64,000 bases of DNA from Litsea cubeba (taxonomy: Eukaryota > Streptophyta > Magnoliopsida > Laurales > Lauraceae), in assembly GCA_012931725.1 (NCBI GenBank), contig CM022946.1:114375957-114439956 (forward strand), read 5' to 3'. The position numbers and the translations under genes are program-made. The notes under the pieces were generated by a model, which saw nothing but the letters and a program-made list of their open reading frames with translations, had not been told where the DNA came from and made no database searches. This document shows, in pieces, positions 1-11,439 of the stretch; within the stretch, counting starts at the first letter, position 1; each line of letters begins with the position of its first letter.

Positions 1-119
1 ACTTGAATCTTTTTATGATAAAAGTAATTGCTAAATGGGATTTGATCAAAAGGTTGTCATTTTGTGAAAATCTTTTGTCAAATGATTGTTTTGGCATGAA
101 AGCCAGGTTTTTGTTTGTA

Positions 120-470
120 GCATGGAAGCCAATTTTGGCATGAGAGCCAGCTTTTCTTATGGCATTGATAGCTGAGTTTTTTTTTTTGGTGGCATCTATA
201 GCCAGTTTTGGTGGCATTGATAACCGGTTTGTTTTGTGGCATCTATAGCCGGTTTTTGGTGGCATTGATAGCTTGTTTGGTTTTGGTGGCATTGATAGCC
301 ATTTTTTTTTTGAAATCCAAGTTTTTGTTTGTGGCATTGATAGCCGATTTTGTTTTGGTGGCATTGATAGCCGGTTTGTGGCATTTATAGCCTGTTTTGT
401 TTTGGTGGCATTGATAGCCGGTTTGTGGCATTTATAGCCTGTTTTGATGGCATTTATAGCCGGTTTGGTT
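120..470 (-). repeat. Short tandem repeat GGCATTKATAGCC in the 3' UTR of element A
   Basis: About a dozen copies of GGCATTGATAGCC, GGCATTTATAGCC or GGCATCTATAGCC occur, separated by T/G-rich spacers of variable length (units about 20-35 bp). Each core is an imperfect palindrome (GGC...GCC). The repetition produces spurious ORFs on both strands. Hypervariable tandem repeats are known in the 3' UTR of Tat/Ogre elements. Positions 1-119 are T/G-rich leader into the array with no gene. Confidence 0.85.
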
Positions 471-479
471 TTCAAAAAA

Positions 480-905
480 TGCAAGTATCGACTAAAAGTC
501 TCCTCCCTGCTGAATGTTCTTGCAAGTATCGATGGAATGTCGCATCCTTGCTCATTCGGTTGCGAGATGGAATGTCGCATCCTTGCTTTTCAAAAATTTT
601 GGTTTTGCGGGTACTGACTTGATGTCGTTTCCCCCACGATTTTTGAAATTTGTGGTTTTCCTCGAACCTTTGAGTTATGGATATCAACTGAAATGTTGCG
701 TCTCCATGGTTTTTTTAGGTTTTTTTCGAACCTTTGAGATTTGGGTTGTGGATATCAACTGAAATGTTGCGTCTCCACAGTTTTGGATTTTGCAGGTATC
801 GACGAAATGTCGCTTCCCTGCGATTTTGGAAGTGTCGAACATGGTTCATATGCTTCCGATTTGTGCGAGTATCGACTAAGCGTCGCTTCCTCGCGGTTTT
901 TGAAA
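480..905 (-). repeat. Degenerate longer tandem repeat in the 3' UTR of element A
   Basis: Repeated modules of the type GTATCGAC-n-ATGTCGCwTCCCTGC occur near 482, 523, 796 and 867. An internal near-duplicate of ATATCAACTGAAATGTTGCG lies at 681 and 753. Unit length is roughly 70-90 bp with indels. From 905 to 1255 there is unique AT-rich 3' UTR with no coding potential; no unambiguous polypurine tract was found. Confidence 0.6.
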
Positions 906-1255
906 AACCATTTTTTACTTTGTTTAAAGAAACGAGGGTCATAAGTTTTGACCTAAAACCATTTTGGCGGTAAAAGGCAGGGTGGACTAGGGTGGAAATC
1001 CCTGAATCCGGATTTTTTTTCAAACCATGAATTTTGGGTTCAAGGGTTGAAAATTTTGATCAAGTTAGGGAAAGGTTCCTAAACTTGGATATTTTTGTTT
1101 GAACAATGAAACGATGAAAGTAAGCATTGTTTTAAATTTCTAGAAATTTCAACATTTGATATGAAAATTCTAAAAAAACGGTGGGTTTAGCGAGCATGTA
1201 CCTGGAAACCAGTTTTGGCCGTACAGGCATTGCTCTTACCCAGTTGGGTAAGTCT

Positions 1256-2128
1256 TCATGGGTAGTACCGCTTTAAGAACTTGCCGTTGATGGGCAGCAT
1301 ACATCTGTCACCTTCCATGTTTAGGAGTGCGTATGCGCCATTGGAGAAAACCTTGTCGATGACGTAGGGTCCCTCCCATTTTGGCTCAAATTTGCCTTTG
1401 GACTTGTGAGCGAAGACCATTGGTCTTTTTACCGCAAGAACCAAGTCGCTCTTTTTGTAGGCGCGTTGCCTGACCTTTTTATCGAAAGATCCTGCCATGC
1501 GTGCTTGGTAAAGTTCAATGCTTTGTTGAGCTTCAAGCCGTCTCTCATCGAGATTGTCCAGCTCATGGAGTCGCAATTTGACATTGCTTTCTTGAGTCAT
1601 GTCATTTTGCAAGGATACCCTCAGGGAAGGAATTTGCACTTCCAAGGGTACGACAGCTTCGCATCCATAGACCAAGGAGAATGGTGTGCTATGGGTTGGT
1701 CCTCGAACGGTGGTTCGATAGGCCCACAAAGCTTCAGACATTTTGTCGCTCCAGTCTCTTTTATGACTAGAGACCATTTTTTTGAGGATTTTGCAGAGTG
1801 TCTTGTTGAAAGCTTCTGCTAACCCGTTTGCTGCCGGATTGTATGGAGTCGAAGGACAGCTTTGGATTTTGTATTTATCGCAGAACCTGTAGAATCGATG
1901 ATCCCGGAACTGTGGTCCGTTGTCATGGACGAATCTTTTGGGTATGCCGAAACGACAAATGATGTTGGTGCGCAGGAACTGAAGGACTGATGAGGTCTTC
2001 ATTTCGTTAAACGCAAATGCTTCTGACCACTTGGAGAAATAATCCGTAGCGGCGAAGATGAAGCGATGACCTTTGCTCGAAGGGGGAGAAATAGGACCTA
2101 TGATGTCCATACCCCAGGCTTCGAAAGG
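1256..2128 (-). pseudogene. Integrase catalytic and C-terminal part, element A pol remnant
   Basis: This 284-residue frame begins at WGMDIIGP and carries the DDE core: D in ATDYFSKW, D in VHDNGPQF, and E in NGLAEAFNK. A C-terminal domain follows (KGKFEPKWEGPYVIDKVF) and the frame ends KRYYP plus stop. Integrase joins retroelement cDNA to host DNA. The N-terminal HHCC zinc domain is absent because the frame is joined directly to the protease ORF's linker near 2125-2135. At the join the upstream ORF enters a different frame, so no pol fusion could be translated. Family placement (Tat/Ogre) is firm from motif style; the copy is non-functional. Confidence 0.9.
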
Positions 2129-3695
2129 TCATGAGATCGTTGTAGGATGCAGGATCTTCTGTTGGAAGGTTCGAAGGTGGTTCCTCCACAATATTTTCGG
2201 AGGCTTCCAGCTCAACGAAACCTTCTGGGGTTTCAAAGGCATTTCCAGACAAAGGTTTTGTTCCTTTCCACGGGTCTTCTTGATCGGTAATTTTCCCAAG
2301 GCTTGCTATGAGATGATCCCAATCGCCTGTTGAAACCGGGTCAAAGTAGGCTACTTCTTTTGGAGATGAGGGTTCTTCTGGGTCAGAAGACCACACGTCT
2401 GTTTCATCGGACAACTCCTCTTCATTTTCGGAGAAATCGTGCCAATTGGATGAGCTTCCTGGATCTTTGTCAGGTGACTCATCAAAGAGATATCCAGGGA
2501 GATCGATGTCTTCATGGACTTGAGATGTTGAGGCTTGGTCAGTATATTGACTTTTAAGCCTTTGTGTCAACTGTCTCAAGGGAGTGTCGGGATCATACCC
2601 TAACCCGTGTGAAGACTTTTCAACATAGCCGTAGAGTCTCCAATCTTCCAGCTGGCTTTTGGTCAAGACGGGCCTCAATGGCGTGAGTCCTTCTCCCAAA
2701 CCGACTGGGTTTTGAGCGTCATAGCCCATTTTCTTCATAATAGCTTGTGCCACAGAATTGTATAAGGATAGTTGAGGCATACCTTTACTTTGAAAAGGTT
2801 CAAGCATGGAGTTTGATGAAGAAGCATCCGATCTATGGAAGAAGATCGGCTTTTCCTTTGCTGAAGTTGCTGGAACAACGAAGGAAGCTGACGTAGGATC
2901 TTTTATGTCAGAAGTTGTCTCTATTGGAGTGAGAGCAGGTTGAACTTGCTGAGTGTCAGCTTGGCTTGACGATGTGTCTTCTTCTGGCTCTGAATCCAAG
3001 TCCGTGTCTTGCATGATAGACACGAAAGAGACAACAAATTTACCCCCAGGCTTTTGTTTTGCCTTCTTCACTTTAGTTGTGATGACCAAAGGCTTTGAAG
3101 GTTTGAGGGAGATGATGAAGGGAGTTTGAATGCTCTCTTCAGATTTACCAGATGGTTTGTTTCCTTCCGGTGATTGTTGAGGAGCTTTGCCTTTATCTTT
3201 CTGGAGATTTTCGGCAAAGGATGCTGTGTGTTTCTCCTCTTCTTCTTTTTCACCTTGATACATCTGTGAGTCTGCGAAGTGGACTTCTTTACCTTTGAAG
3301 GGTTTTCTGTCCGCAAAGACTCGATGTATCATGTCGTCGTCGCCAACAAACTTGATGCATTGATGTAGAGTTGAAGGGACAACACCATTCTCGTGGATCC
3401 AAGGGCGTCCGAGAAGGATGTTGTAGCATGAAAGGGTTTTTATTGCATACACTATGACCTCAGAGATAAGATCACCGATCTGCAACTTGAACCTGATTTT
3501 GCCGATAGGCCTTTGAGTACTCCCATCGTATCCAAAGATAGATACAGATGTGTGGCTCAGCTTGCTGGGTGGGGTGCCCAACTCTTCAAGAGCCGATGTG
3601 GAGATGAGGTTGAGTGCAGAACCTGGGTCGATCTGAACTCTGTGCATAGGCATTTCCTTGATATACCCTGTGAAGTACAGGGGTCGGTTATGCAT
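2007..3695 (-). pseudogene. Retroviral-type aspartic protease plus G-patch ORF of element A, truncated by the RT deletion
   Basis: The frame has an aspartic protease active site DPGSALNLIS (about residues 23-32) and the partner motif ILLGRPWIH (about 92-100). An acidic, S/T-rich spacer follows, then a G-patch-like stretch MKKMGYDAQNPVGLGEG at about residues 323-339. The protease would mature the Gag-Pol polyprotein; the G-patch is a glycine-rich nucleic-acid-binding module found between protease and RT in some retroelements. The open frame continues upstream of the first Met toward gag, so translation as a polyprotein is likely. The last about 40 residues (2007-2128) are integrase DNA read out of frame, showing that a deletion plus frame change replaced RT and RNase H. 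Confidence 0.85.
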
Positions 3696-3782
3696 GGTTT
3701 CTCCAAGTAGGAGGTCGTCCTTTGTGAAGGCGATGGTTGCACTGGCTGGTTTTTTAACCGAGAGGCATTCAATGCATGATCC

Positions 3783-6700
3783 CTAAGTTTTCTTCTTTTC
3801 TCCCTTTGAGGAGGCTTCTGAGTTTTTGACCTGGTAATCCATTTCAATTTGGAGGACTTGCGGGGCATATTTGTTGACATCCTCATTCAGCTTTTGTAAT
3901 TCCGAAATGAGATTATCACGAGTGTGCGGAGACATTCGCAACAAATCTAGGATGTGCAGACGTGCAGGTATGTGCTTGAAGTGTTCAATTAAGTCATACT
4001 TGAAAGCCTCCTTAGGGCCTGCATGTTCATCAATGTTACCACTAGGGGCGCTTACAACATCTTTTCCCGAAGGATTTACATATGTAAAGGAAGATTGGTT
4101 GTAATTTTTGTGGTAGTCCCGACCAGAGCGGGTGCCTCTACCAACTTGGAGAGCTTCTTGAGAAGGGTCTTCGTTTGGAAGATTGTCTTCAGGATCAAGA
4201 GGCTGTCGTTTTTCATTTACTGAGGATGAATTAGCAGCAGAGTTACCATCCTCAGTGATCGTGTTGCACGGAGCATTTTCCGGGAACAAGTCCTGAACAG
4301 CATCCAGCAACCTTTCTTCGTTGACTAATTCATCATCCCAAGCATCAATGGCTGGGAATTCTTCAGTCAGGAAGGGTGTGAACTTTGAAGTCACAGTCTC
4401 AGGAGAAGAAACCTGAGAGGGTGTCATCTCAGTGAAAGTCACATGAGACGAGGTGGCTTCAGAAGATACATTGCTAGGCGTCGCCGTAGTGTAAGTGCTC
4501 TCATCAGACGATGCTTCGGAAGAGCTATAATCCCGAATTATCACATTGCAGGAAGCTCTGACGGGAGACGTTGCCTGATTGGAGTCAGACTCATCCTCGG
4601 ATGTAAGAGGATCGTCTATCCAGCAATTTTCTCCATTTTCAGGAGTTAAGGGAGAATGTACCTGGTGGTCTTCAGGGACTTCGGGCTCTGGGTTGCGAGG
4701 AGGCTCGTTGACGCGGTCTTGCTCTTGTTCTAGAGCGAGTCGCTGCAAGATCCTTGCATATTCTTCAAGATCAGGCATGGGAGCCGAATCTTCTTCTTCA
4801 TCAACTCTTTGTGGCTCAACATGGTTGATTTCCACTGGAGTAATTAGAGGTGCTGGGTCAGTAGCATTTTCTTGTACAGCTTCTTGGTCTTCTTCATCAT
4901 CAGACCAGGATCCTTGTGGCTGTAGGGGGTTATACCAAATTACTGGCATAAGATGAGACTCAGGAACCCATTCTTCATCGGAGAGATATTCTCCTGTTTC
5001 AAGGGACTCCTCCCACTCATCTGTGTAGTTGGATTTGAATCCATCATCGGTGTCGCTGGATTCGTATCCATCAATGGAGAATCCAACTACTGAATTGCAA
5101 GAGTATGATGCCTCCTGCATGGCTTCTTTGAATTGAGGTGGCATGAAATCACTGAGAGTGAATTTCCTTACCCCCTTTGAAGTCTCTGGAAGGGATGTTT
5201 TTGTTGCCTCCAGTGAAGCGGTAGAGGAAGCCTCTGCCTTTTCTTTGACCTCTAGTTTTGGTTGGGTCTTCTCTTGCCGTTTGAGCTTGAGGAGATGTTT
5301 CCTAGCCTGCCTTCGCTGTTGAGCTGTAGGCTTTGTTTTCACGACCTCCCAATTTTCATCTTCCAGGAGATCGGGATGTACCCATATCGGTTGTCCGTCT
5401 GGTGTCGGGTAAGGAACCAGTTCCTCGGACGCTTGTATTGAGTTTATCACCTTGAAGGAAGTAGTGATCTTCTTCTTCGGTGATTTTGATGTTTGTCCAC
5501 ATGTCACCATGTTGACGGAGGCAGACCCATAGTTTTTGTCAAAGGTGATGACTCCATTTTTCCACATCTCATTTATTTTCTCTCTCACAACGAAGCATTG
5601 ATTGAGAGGATGCGAGATCATCTGGTGGTATGGACAGTACCGAGGATCGTTGGTTTTGCCAACATCACCCGGTCTTTTTGGTTCAGGCAAGGTGAGCTTG
5701 CCGTTTGCCACAAGAGCCCCGAAGATTTCATCAACGTCTTCATCAAACGGGTATTTCTTCTCTACTCGTTCTTTGAAGGCATCCAAGAGTTCAGGTCTCT
5801 TACCAGCAGCTTTGTTTTCAGCTCTCTTTGGTGGCTGAGGAGCTGACTTGGTCTGCACATTGAGGACCTCTTTCTTCTTTGGTTTAGAGGTTGCAATGGC
5901 GGTTGGCTCTTTTCTTGATGATTTCTGACTGTTGAGGTCTTTAATCACCGTTTCAGCTTCCATGGAAGCTTCTAGGAGTTCTCCCAGGTTTTTTGATTTG
6001 TTGCCGATGATCATGGAGCGGATTCTGGCTCTCATGTTGTTTCGGCAGATGTCGACTAGCGACGCTTGTGGCAATACATCAGAGCATTTGTATGCCATTG
6101 CTTTCCACTTGTGAATGAAGTCATATGTTGATTCATTCTCCCCCTGTTTTAGGTTGCACAACTGAGCCATAGTAGCGGGATGATCTTCACCTTTGAAGTG
6201 AGTCAGGAAGCGTGTCTCTAGCATGGCCCAGTTTTGGATTGAGTCCTCCGGCAGAGTGGAGTACCAACCGAAGGCCGTACCTTTTAGGGTACTTGCAAAG
6301 AGGCGGATCTTGAGTGCATCTTGATCCGCGATAGCTCCCGTCAGGATCTTGAAGTGGATGACGTGCTGTCTGGCTGATCCTTTCCCCGTATATGTTTGGA
6401 GAGTAGGATGCTTGAATTTGGTGGGGAACGGGACCGAGTCCATCCATAAGGGATATGGTGGCTTGATCCCATGCTCCTTGAGTATATCCTCTTCTTTTGC
6501 TTTGGCGAGGATACTGTCTACGTCCTTTTTGGTAAGGGCGCGTGACTCATTTTCTTCTCCATTTACCTCGTCGTCTTGATGATTCGGAGGAGGTTCATTG
6601 TTCGCCTGATTTTGGAAGGCGAGGAGAAGGTTTTCCATCAGAGTTTCAATCCTCTACTGGCCCTGTTCCAACTGCTGGGTGCGGGTGATTGCATCTTCTG

Positions 6701-6800
6701 GAGGTGGATTGCGGGGTGGTGGCTCAGAATTTGTAGCCAAGACATTCATCCTTCGCGATTCGAACGAAGAAACTGTCCTGGTGACTGAGCTGGGGCTCAT
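3783..6800 (-). pseudogene. Gag of element A, interrupted by one in-frame TAG
   Basis: Main open frame 6638-3783 (951 residues). A Retrotrans_gag capsid domain spans about residues 105-230, with SIQNWAMLETRFLTHFKG at its centre. A CPYHQMISHPLNQC zinc-like motif lies near residue 333. Long acidic Ser/Thr-rich segments follow, and the end is lysine-rich. Gag forms the particle that packages retroelement RNA. The natural start is probably the ATG at 6800, only 6 bases after the stop of the upstream ORF. From there 48 codons run in frame to a TAG at 6656-6654, and the same frame then continues through the Met at 6638. The single stop is either a disabling mutation or an uncommon readthrough point; nothing in the local sequence favours readthrough. 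Confidence 0.85.
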
Positions 6801-6806
6801 TCTTTT

Positions 6807-7860
6807 TTAAGAAGAGCTTGAGGAAGGATCACTCTGCTGTCCTTTGCTTGAAGGAGCAGGGGATTCTTCTGAATGTCTTCTTGTCCTTGAGACGCTGCGG
6901 GTCATTGGACGTCGGACATGGATTTTTGTTGCTGATTTTTGGCGCCTTCTGGTTTTTCCAACCATATGGACGGCAGCAACTTGGTCGGGTCTTTCTTTTT
7001 CGACCCATTTGGGAGAGACTTGGAGTGTAGGAGGCTGGGTCCTTTGCTTCTCTAGTCTCTTTTGCCGGTATGACGCGCGGCGGCATATACGATGAGCAAC
7101 TTGAGCTTCAGTCAGCTCTGGCTGGGCTTTGACGATGAAGGATGTGCTCCCTCGGGCGCAGCAGCCGAGCCTGTCTTCTTTGCAGCTGGGGCAAGGACAA
7201 GATGCGAACCCTGTCCTTCGCCTGTTGCAGCGAAGCTTTGAATTTTTGGAGTTCGGCCCCTGTAGAGATGAAGGGTCGAACTGCAAGTTTGTAGGCCTTA
7301 GCGGGTGCTTGCAGAGGCCTTGTGATGCATGATTTGATTTTGGGCTTGTAGGAACAAGCCGGCTCATGCTGGGATGACTTAGAAGTCAGGTTGGAGATGG
7401 GTCTCTCCTCTTTCATGTAAGCAAGAGGATAGAATTGGTTCCCCTTGAGTGGGGCCAGGAATGCTGGCTTAGTGGATGTTTGGGACCTTCTCTGTTTTGG
7501 TGAAGGTCTTGGGGACCAAGTCTTGGGATAGACCTGGTTGCTTGTAGGTCGAGGCTTCGTGGGGCTGCCACGGGCTTCAGGCCTTCTGGTGCTCGCCTTT
7601 GGTGTCACGGTAGTGACACATTGAGAGGCGAGTTTCTGCTTCTTGGAGGGAGCAGTTTGTTCCTCAGGAAGTGGGAATGGTCCCAGCGTCCCAAAGATGA
7701 TAGTCCGGGGAGTCGAGGTCGACCCGGAGTTCAGAGAGTTGCCGAGGGAGTTGATGCTTCGACAGCTGATGGGGCGCTTGTAAGTGCGCGCAGTTTGCTT
7801 CTGTTGAAGCATGAGTTGGTGCTTGTTTTCATCGAAAGTAATGGTTAGTGAAGCTGCCAT
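6807..7860 (-). pseudogene. Extra ORF (ORF1) upstream of gag, Ogre-type, frameshifted
   Basis: It begins at the ATG at 7860 (MAASLTITFDENKHQ) and runs open in one frame to about 7108. A second frame, open from 7367 to 6807, carries what looks like the natural C-terminus, ending in a serine run. One frameshift in the 7108-7367 overlap therefore splits a predicted protein of about 350 residues. Composition is basic and rich in Ser, Pro, Lys and Arg, with no recognisable domain or membrane segment. The stop is 6 bases before the gag ATG. Tat/Ogre elements are known to carry an additional ORF at this position, function unknown. I do not recognise a more specific homolog. Confidence 0.6.
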
Positions 7861-8265
7861 TGTTAGTTTTTCAAAAATTTCTGAAACAAGACCACATCCA
7901 TTAGTAATCACAAGAATATAATGATCATAAATGGGAAATTCTATGGTTTCGTCTTTTCAAATTGCTAGAGGAAGATGACCCAAGCAACATGAAGAAGGCA
8001 AAACGCCATAGAGGGTACAATTGTTCTGATCGCAGGTATGGTAAGCCCAGAATGGGCATCCCAGTGACTGCTAGAAGCAATTGTGAACTTAAATTCTACT
8101 TATCGAGAAGCAGAGCTTGCTCGAGGTAAGAAGAATATAAAGTTGGAGTTACAGATGTGCCGGTCGCAATACAGTAGACCCTGAAAGGGCGTACTAGTAC
8201 CGCTAGACACAAATGTTTTGAGACCGCATCTATGAGATGAGATTCTCTGTTTTGAAAGGTCAAGA

Positions 8266-8545
8266 TTGGATTCATCAAAGAGAGCAGATGGTATTCCAAT
8301 CTGAACACGGGCTCATCGATTTCCGCGAGCGCCAGTGCTCAGAAAGAAATGAACCATAATTTCTCGGATCTGAATCTAAAAATGACGTTTTTTTTTTTTT
8401 TTGAAAAGCCAATATCGGGTTCATCAAAGAGAGCAAAAGGCACTCCAATCTGAACACGGGCTCAGCGATTTCCGCGAGCGCTAGTGCTCAGAAAGGAGAA
8501 GACCAAGATTTCTCCAATCTTAACCCAAAATGACGGAAGTTTTTT
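8266..8545. repeat. Two-copy 149-bp tandem repeat in the element A leader
   Basis: TTCATCAAAGAGAGCA begins at 8271 and again at 8420, each followed by matching CCAATCTGAACACGGGCTCA and CGCGAGCGC blocks. The unit is related to the 175-bp repeat at 8977. The flanks 7861-8265 hold non-coding leader with no gene. Confidence 0.75.
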
Positions 8546-8740
8546 TTTTAAGATTTTGAAGATTTTTTTTAAAAAAAAATATTTTTTTTTAATTTTTTTT
8601 AATTTTTTTTAATTTTTTATTTTTTAAGACTTATTTTTTTTGAAAAATTTTTATTTTTTATTTTTTATTTTAAAATTTTTTTATTTTTTTTTTAAATTTA
8701 TTTTTGAAAAAAATTTATTTAAAAGACGAGAGAGTACACA
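8546..8740. repeat. A/T low-complexity tract
   Basis: Almost pure runs of T and A (TTTTTTTTTAATTTT type) with no coding potential. Positions 8741-8976 are unique leader followed by another short AT-rich tract. Confidence 0.9.
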
Positions 8741-8976
8741 TAGGCCTCCTAACCTGGTCTTATGAAATCTTGATTGATAGAATTGCCCCCAGGTAAGGGT
8801 AGGATTACTTAATGAACCCGTTTGGAGGACCCTTGCCTAGAACAGTCAAGCTGTCTCAACACTCTGGACAAGGCTTTTCTTTGAATCAACCATGATCAAA
8901 GAACACAGTTGGTTTAACCTTAGTGGTCTATGTCTCTTTTTTTTTAATTATATTTTTATTTAATTATATTTTTTTT

Positions 8977-9470
8977 AATGAACTCATCGAAGAGACACGA
9001 TGGCCCAAAACCTTAGTCGAACAGACTCAACATTTCTGCAAGCGCGATGAACGATAGGAACGGATCAAGGTTTCTCAATTTTGAATCCAAAATGAGAAAT
9101 CTAATTTTTTTTTATTTATTTTTTATTTATATAGTTTTTTTTAGATCTTTAATGAACTCATCGAAGAGAAACGATGGCCCAAAACCTTAGTCGAACAAGC
9201 TCAACATTTCTGCAAGCGCGATGAACGATAGGAACGGATCAAGGTTTCTCAATTTTGAATCCAAAACTGAAAAATCTGATGATTTTTTTTTGTTTTTTTT
9301 TATTTATATATTTTTTTAGATCTTTAATGAACTCATCGAAGAGAAACGATGGCCCAATCCCTGATCCGAACACGGTCTCAGCGATTTCTGTGAGCGCCAG
9401 TGCCCAGAAGGGAGAGGATCAAAGTTTCTCAATTTTGAATCCAAACTGAAAAATCTGATTTTTTTATTAA
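8977..9470. repeat. Three-copy 174-175-bp tandem repeat in the element A leader
   Basis: AATGAACTCATCGAAGAGA starts at 8977, 9151 and 9326 (spacings 174 and 175). Each copy carries a GATGGCCCAA block, a CGAACA block and a GATCAAgGTTTCTCAATTTTGAATCC block, then an AT-rich tail. The third copy is partly hybrid with the 149-bp type (it has CACGGTCTCAGCGATTTC). Positions 9471-9681 are unique leader. Confidence 0.85.
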
Positions 9471-9681
9471 TTTTTTTTTTTGAAAAGAGAAAGAGTGGAA
9501 ATAAATTCAAAGAATTAGAAATTTCCAAACAAAAAATCTCATCTCATTTTTTTTAGATGCGGAATCCAACATAGGCCACCAATTATAAAGTAGCCAAGGA
9601 ATCGAGAAAAGAAATATAAGCATAGAGCAAAATATATGATATGCAAATATTACATTTCTAGCATCGTGTTCTCAAATAAAC

Positions 9682-9701
9682 GAGTCCCACCGGGTGTGCC
9701 A
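9682..9701 (-). promoter_or_regulatory. Possible primer-binding site of element A
   Basis: Minus strand reads TGGCACACCCGGTGGGACTC, a TGG-start block of primer-binding-site type (not the tRNA-iMet site used by the other elements). It lies where a PBS should follow the 5' LTR. A second TGGCACACCC lies at 9829-9838, so the exact LTR end is uncertain. The cognate tRNA was not established. Confidence 0.4.
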
Positions 9702-9979
9702 GCCTGATGGACCGCGCTCCTGCTCGGTTCCTACCGAGGTCGGCGGACGTGGGAGTCCGTTGGGTCCGACCCTTTCGTAACCAGGGGGCAGGGGCGAGCA
9801 TCAACATTTCTTTTTTTGTGTGGGTGTGCCAGATTTTCTATTTTACTTGGAATTGCAAGTGGTGATCCGGAGATCAACCTTCGCAAGTAAAAAGGAAATC
9901 AACTTCTTTCAAGTTTTCCATTGCACATATATTTAAGAAAAGAGACATTTTTCTTGGTTTGCCGTGAAAGGCGATTTTT

Positions 9980-10055
9980 TTGGCATTTATAGCCGATTTT
10001 GGCGTTTATAGCCGATTTTTGGCGTTTATAGCCGATTTTGGCGTTTATAGCCGAT
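9980..10055 (-). repeat. GGCRTTTATAGCC array (4 copies) near the 3' end of the A 5' LTR
   Basis: Four copies of GGCRTTTATAGCCGATTT at about 19-20-bp spacing. The core is the same as in the 3' UTR array at 120-470, so the motif occurs at both ends of the element. Confidence 0.8.
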
Positions 10056-10551
10056 TTACAATCCTTAACAATAATGAAAGACAAGAGTTGTGATTTTTGT
10101 CTCTTTTGAAAAAATACAAACTACAATGAAAAGCAAGAAAAGGAGGATCTAACTTCTCAAGAGATTGTGGGGGACTCGTTTAGATTGACGGTCGCAAGCC
10201 ATATGTGGGCTTCGCCATCATCCATGCGGATGAGAACAGAGGATGCTATTGATTCGCTTGGCTTGGCTATAACCTCAGGTTTTTAGAGGACAAAGACCAA
10301 AAGGAGGTCATATGTCCAATAAAAAGCCGAGTAGATGGGCTGAAAAGCCACATCTAAGCCATTGGAGGCAGAAGGAGAAGGCAAGGACCTTGGGGGGGGG
10401 GGGTAACCCCCAAGGGACTTTTGTCACCTTGTAGCGGTGGCCGGTGTAGAACTTCCGCAGAGTTTTCTCTTTTTTCCTTCTCTGAATTTCTGTGCTTTGT
10501 CTGTGTGTCTGCTTCGATTCGTTGTCTGTCCTTTCTTCTTGGAGTGCTCTC

Positions 10552-10561
10552 CTATTTATAG
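10552..10561 (-). promoter_or_regulatory. TATA box of element A LTR
   Basis: Minus strand CTATAAATAG inside GCCTATAAATAGGAG, about 1.7 kb from the LTR start. It matches the plant TATA consensus and would start transcription near 10525 toward the coding region. Confidence 0.65.
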
Positions 10562-11439
10562 GCTTTTTGGTAGCCATTTAGGAGGGTTTATGGGCTTTTA
10601 TTGTCATTAAGCCGCATAATGGGAGGAGTTACAAAATTGAATTCTTTATTTTGTAACTCATTTTTCTTGGCTTCTGATTGGCCGGAGGAGATTGAGGGCA
10701 TTTAATCACCTTTAATCGCCATGATGGGTTAAATGCCATGAATCTCTTGACTTGCAACTCCCGGATGCTTGCTTCTGATTGGTCCGTCCAAAGAAATGGA
10801 TTAATGATTGTAATAAAGCTAGTCAATTAATCACATTAAGTGGTCGCCGAGCATCTGAAGAGTCGCGGGCCGTGCCGCGTCTTTTGGGATTCTTCTGGTG
10901 ATGATCATCGATGGATCTTCATGTAGATCGACATCAGATGACCTTGTAATTTCAGGTGTTTGTTGCCAACAGCGGGTTGGTGCCATCTGTCCTGTCGATT
11001 TCTCAATCGGTCGGGTAGAAAGCACACTTTTTTTGGTTGACCGGATGGCGATCAATATTGTTTTCGATACTCTTGATGATTGACCTGTGTTTTGGATGGA
11101 TGTAAGAGGACTTGTGTCTCAAAAGCATGAATTTTGGAAAGTACCAGAGGCTGGGCTCTTCGAATCGCGAAAAACGGCGAAAAAACGGGGTTTCCGGGGG
11201 CTTCCCGGCGACCCCGGGCTCCAAGGTCGTCGGCGACCCTGGGGGGTTTTCCCCCCTTTTTGTCCCATTTTGTGTCCGTTTTTGCTGTTTTTCGATTCGT
11301 TTTTCTTCTGTTTTTTTCCTTGACATTTTGACCATTTATTGGCCTGATTTCTTTGTAGGAAACCTGATGAGAATCCTTGCATTATATTTTGCAAAGTTTC
11401 CAATTTCTTGAGAAAGCTGAAGACTTTGTCGCGCAGAGC

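Noticed and set aside
196..431. Several overlapping small ORFs with repeated GYQCHQN or INATK peptides
   Set aside because: They are translations of the GGCATTKATAGCC tandem repeat on both strands and in several frames, not genes.
10392..10403. G12 run as a G-quadruplex regulator
   Set aside because: A single homopolymer within a CCTTGG/CCAAGG inverted repeat in the LTR; no second copy to compare and no further G-runs nearby.
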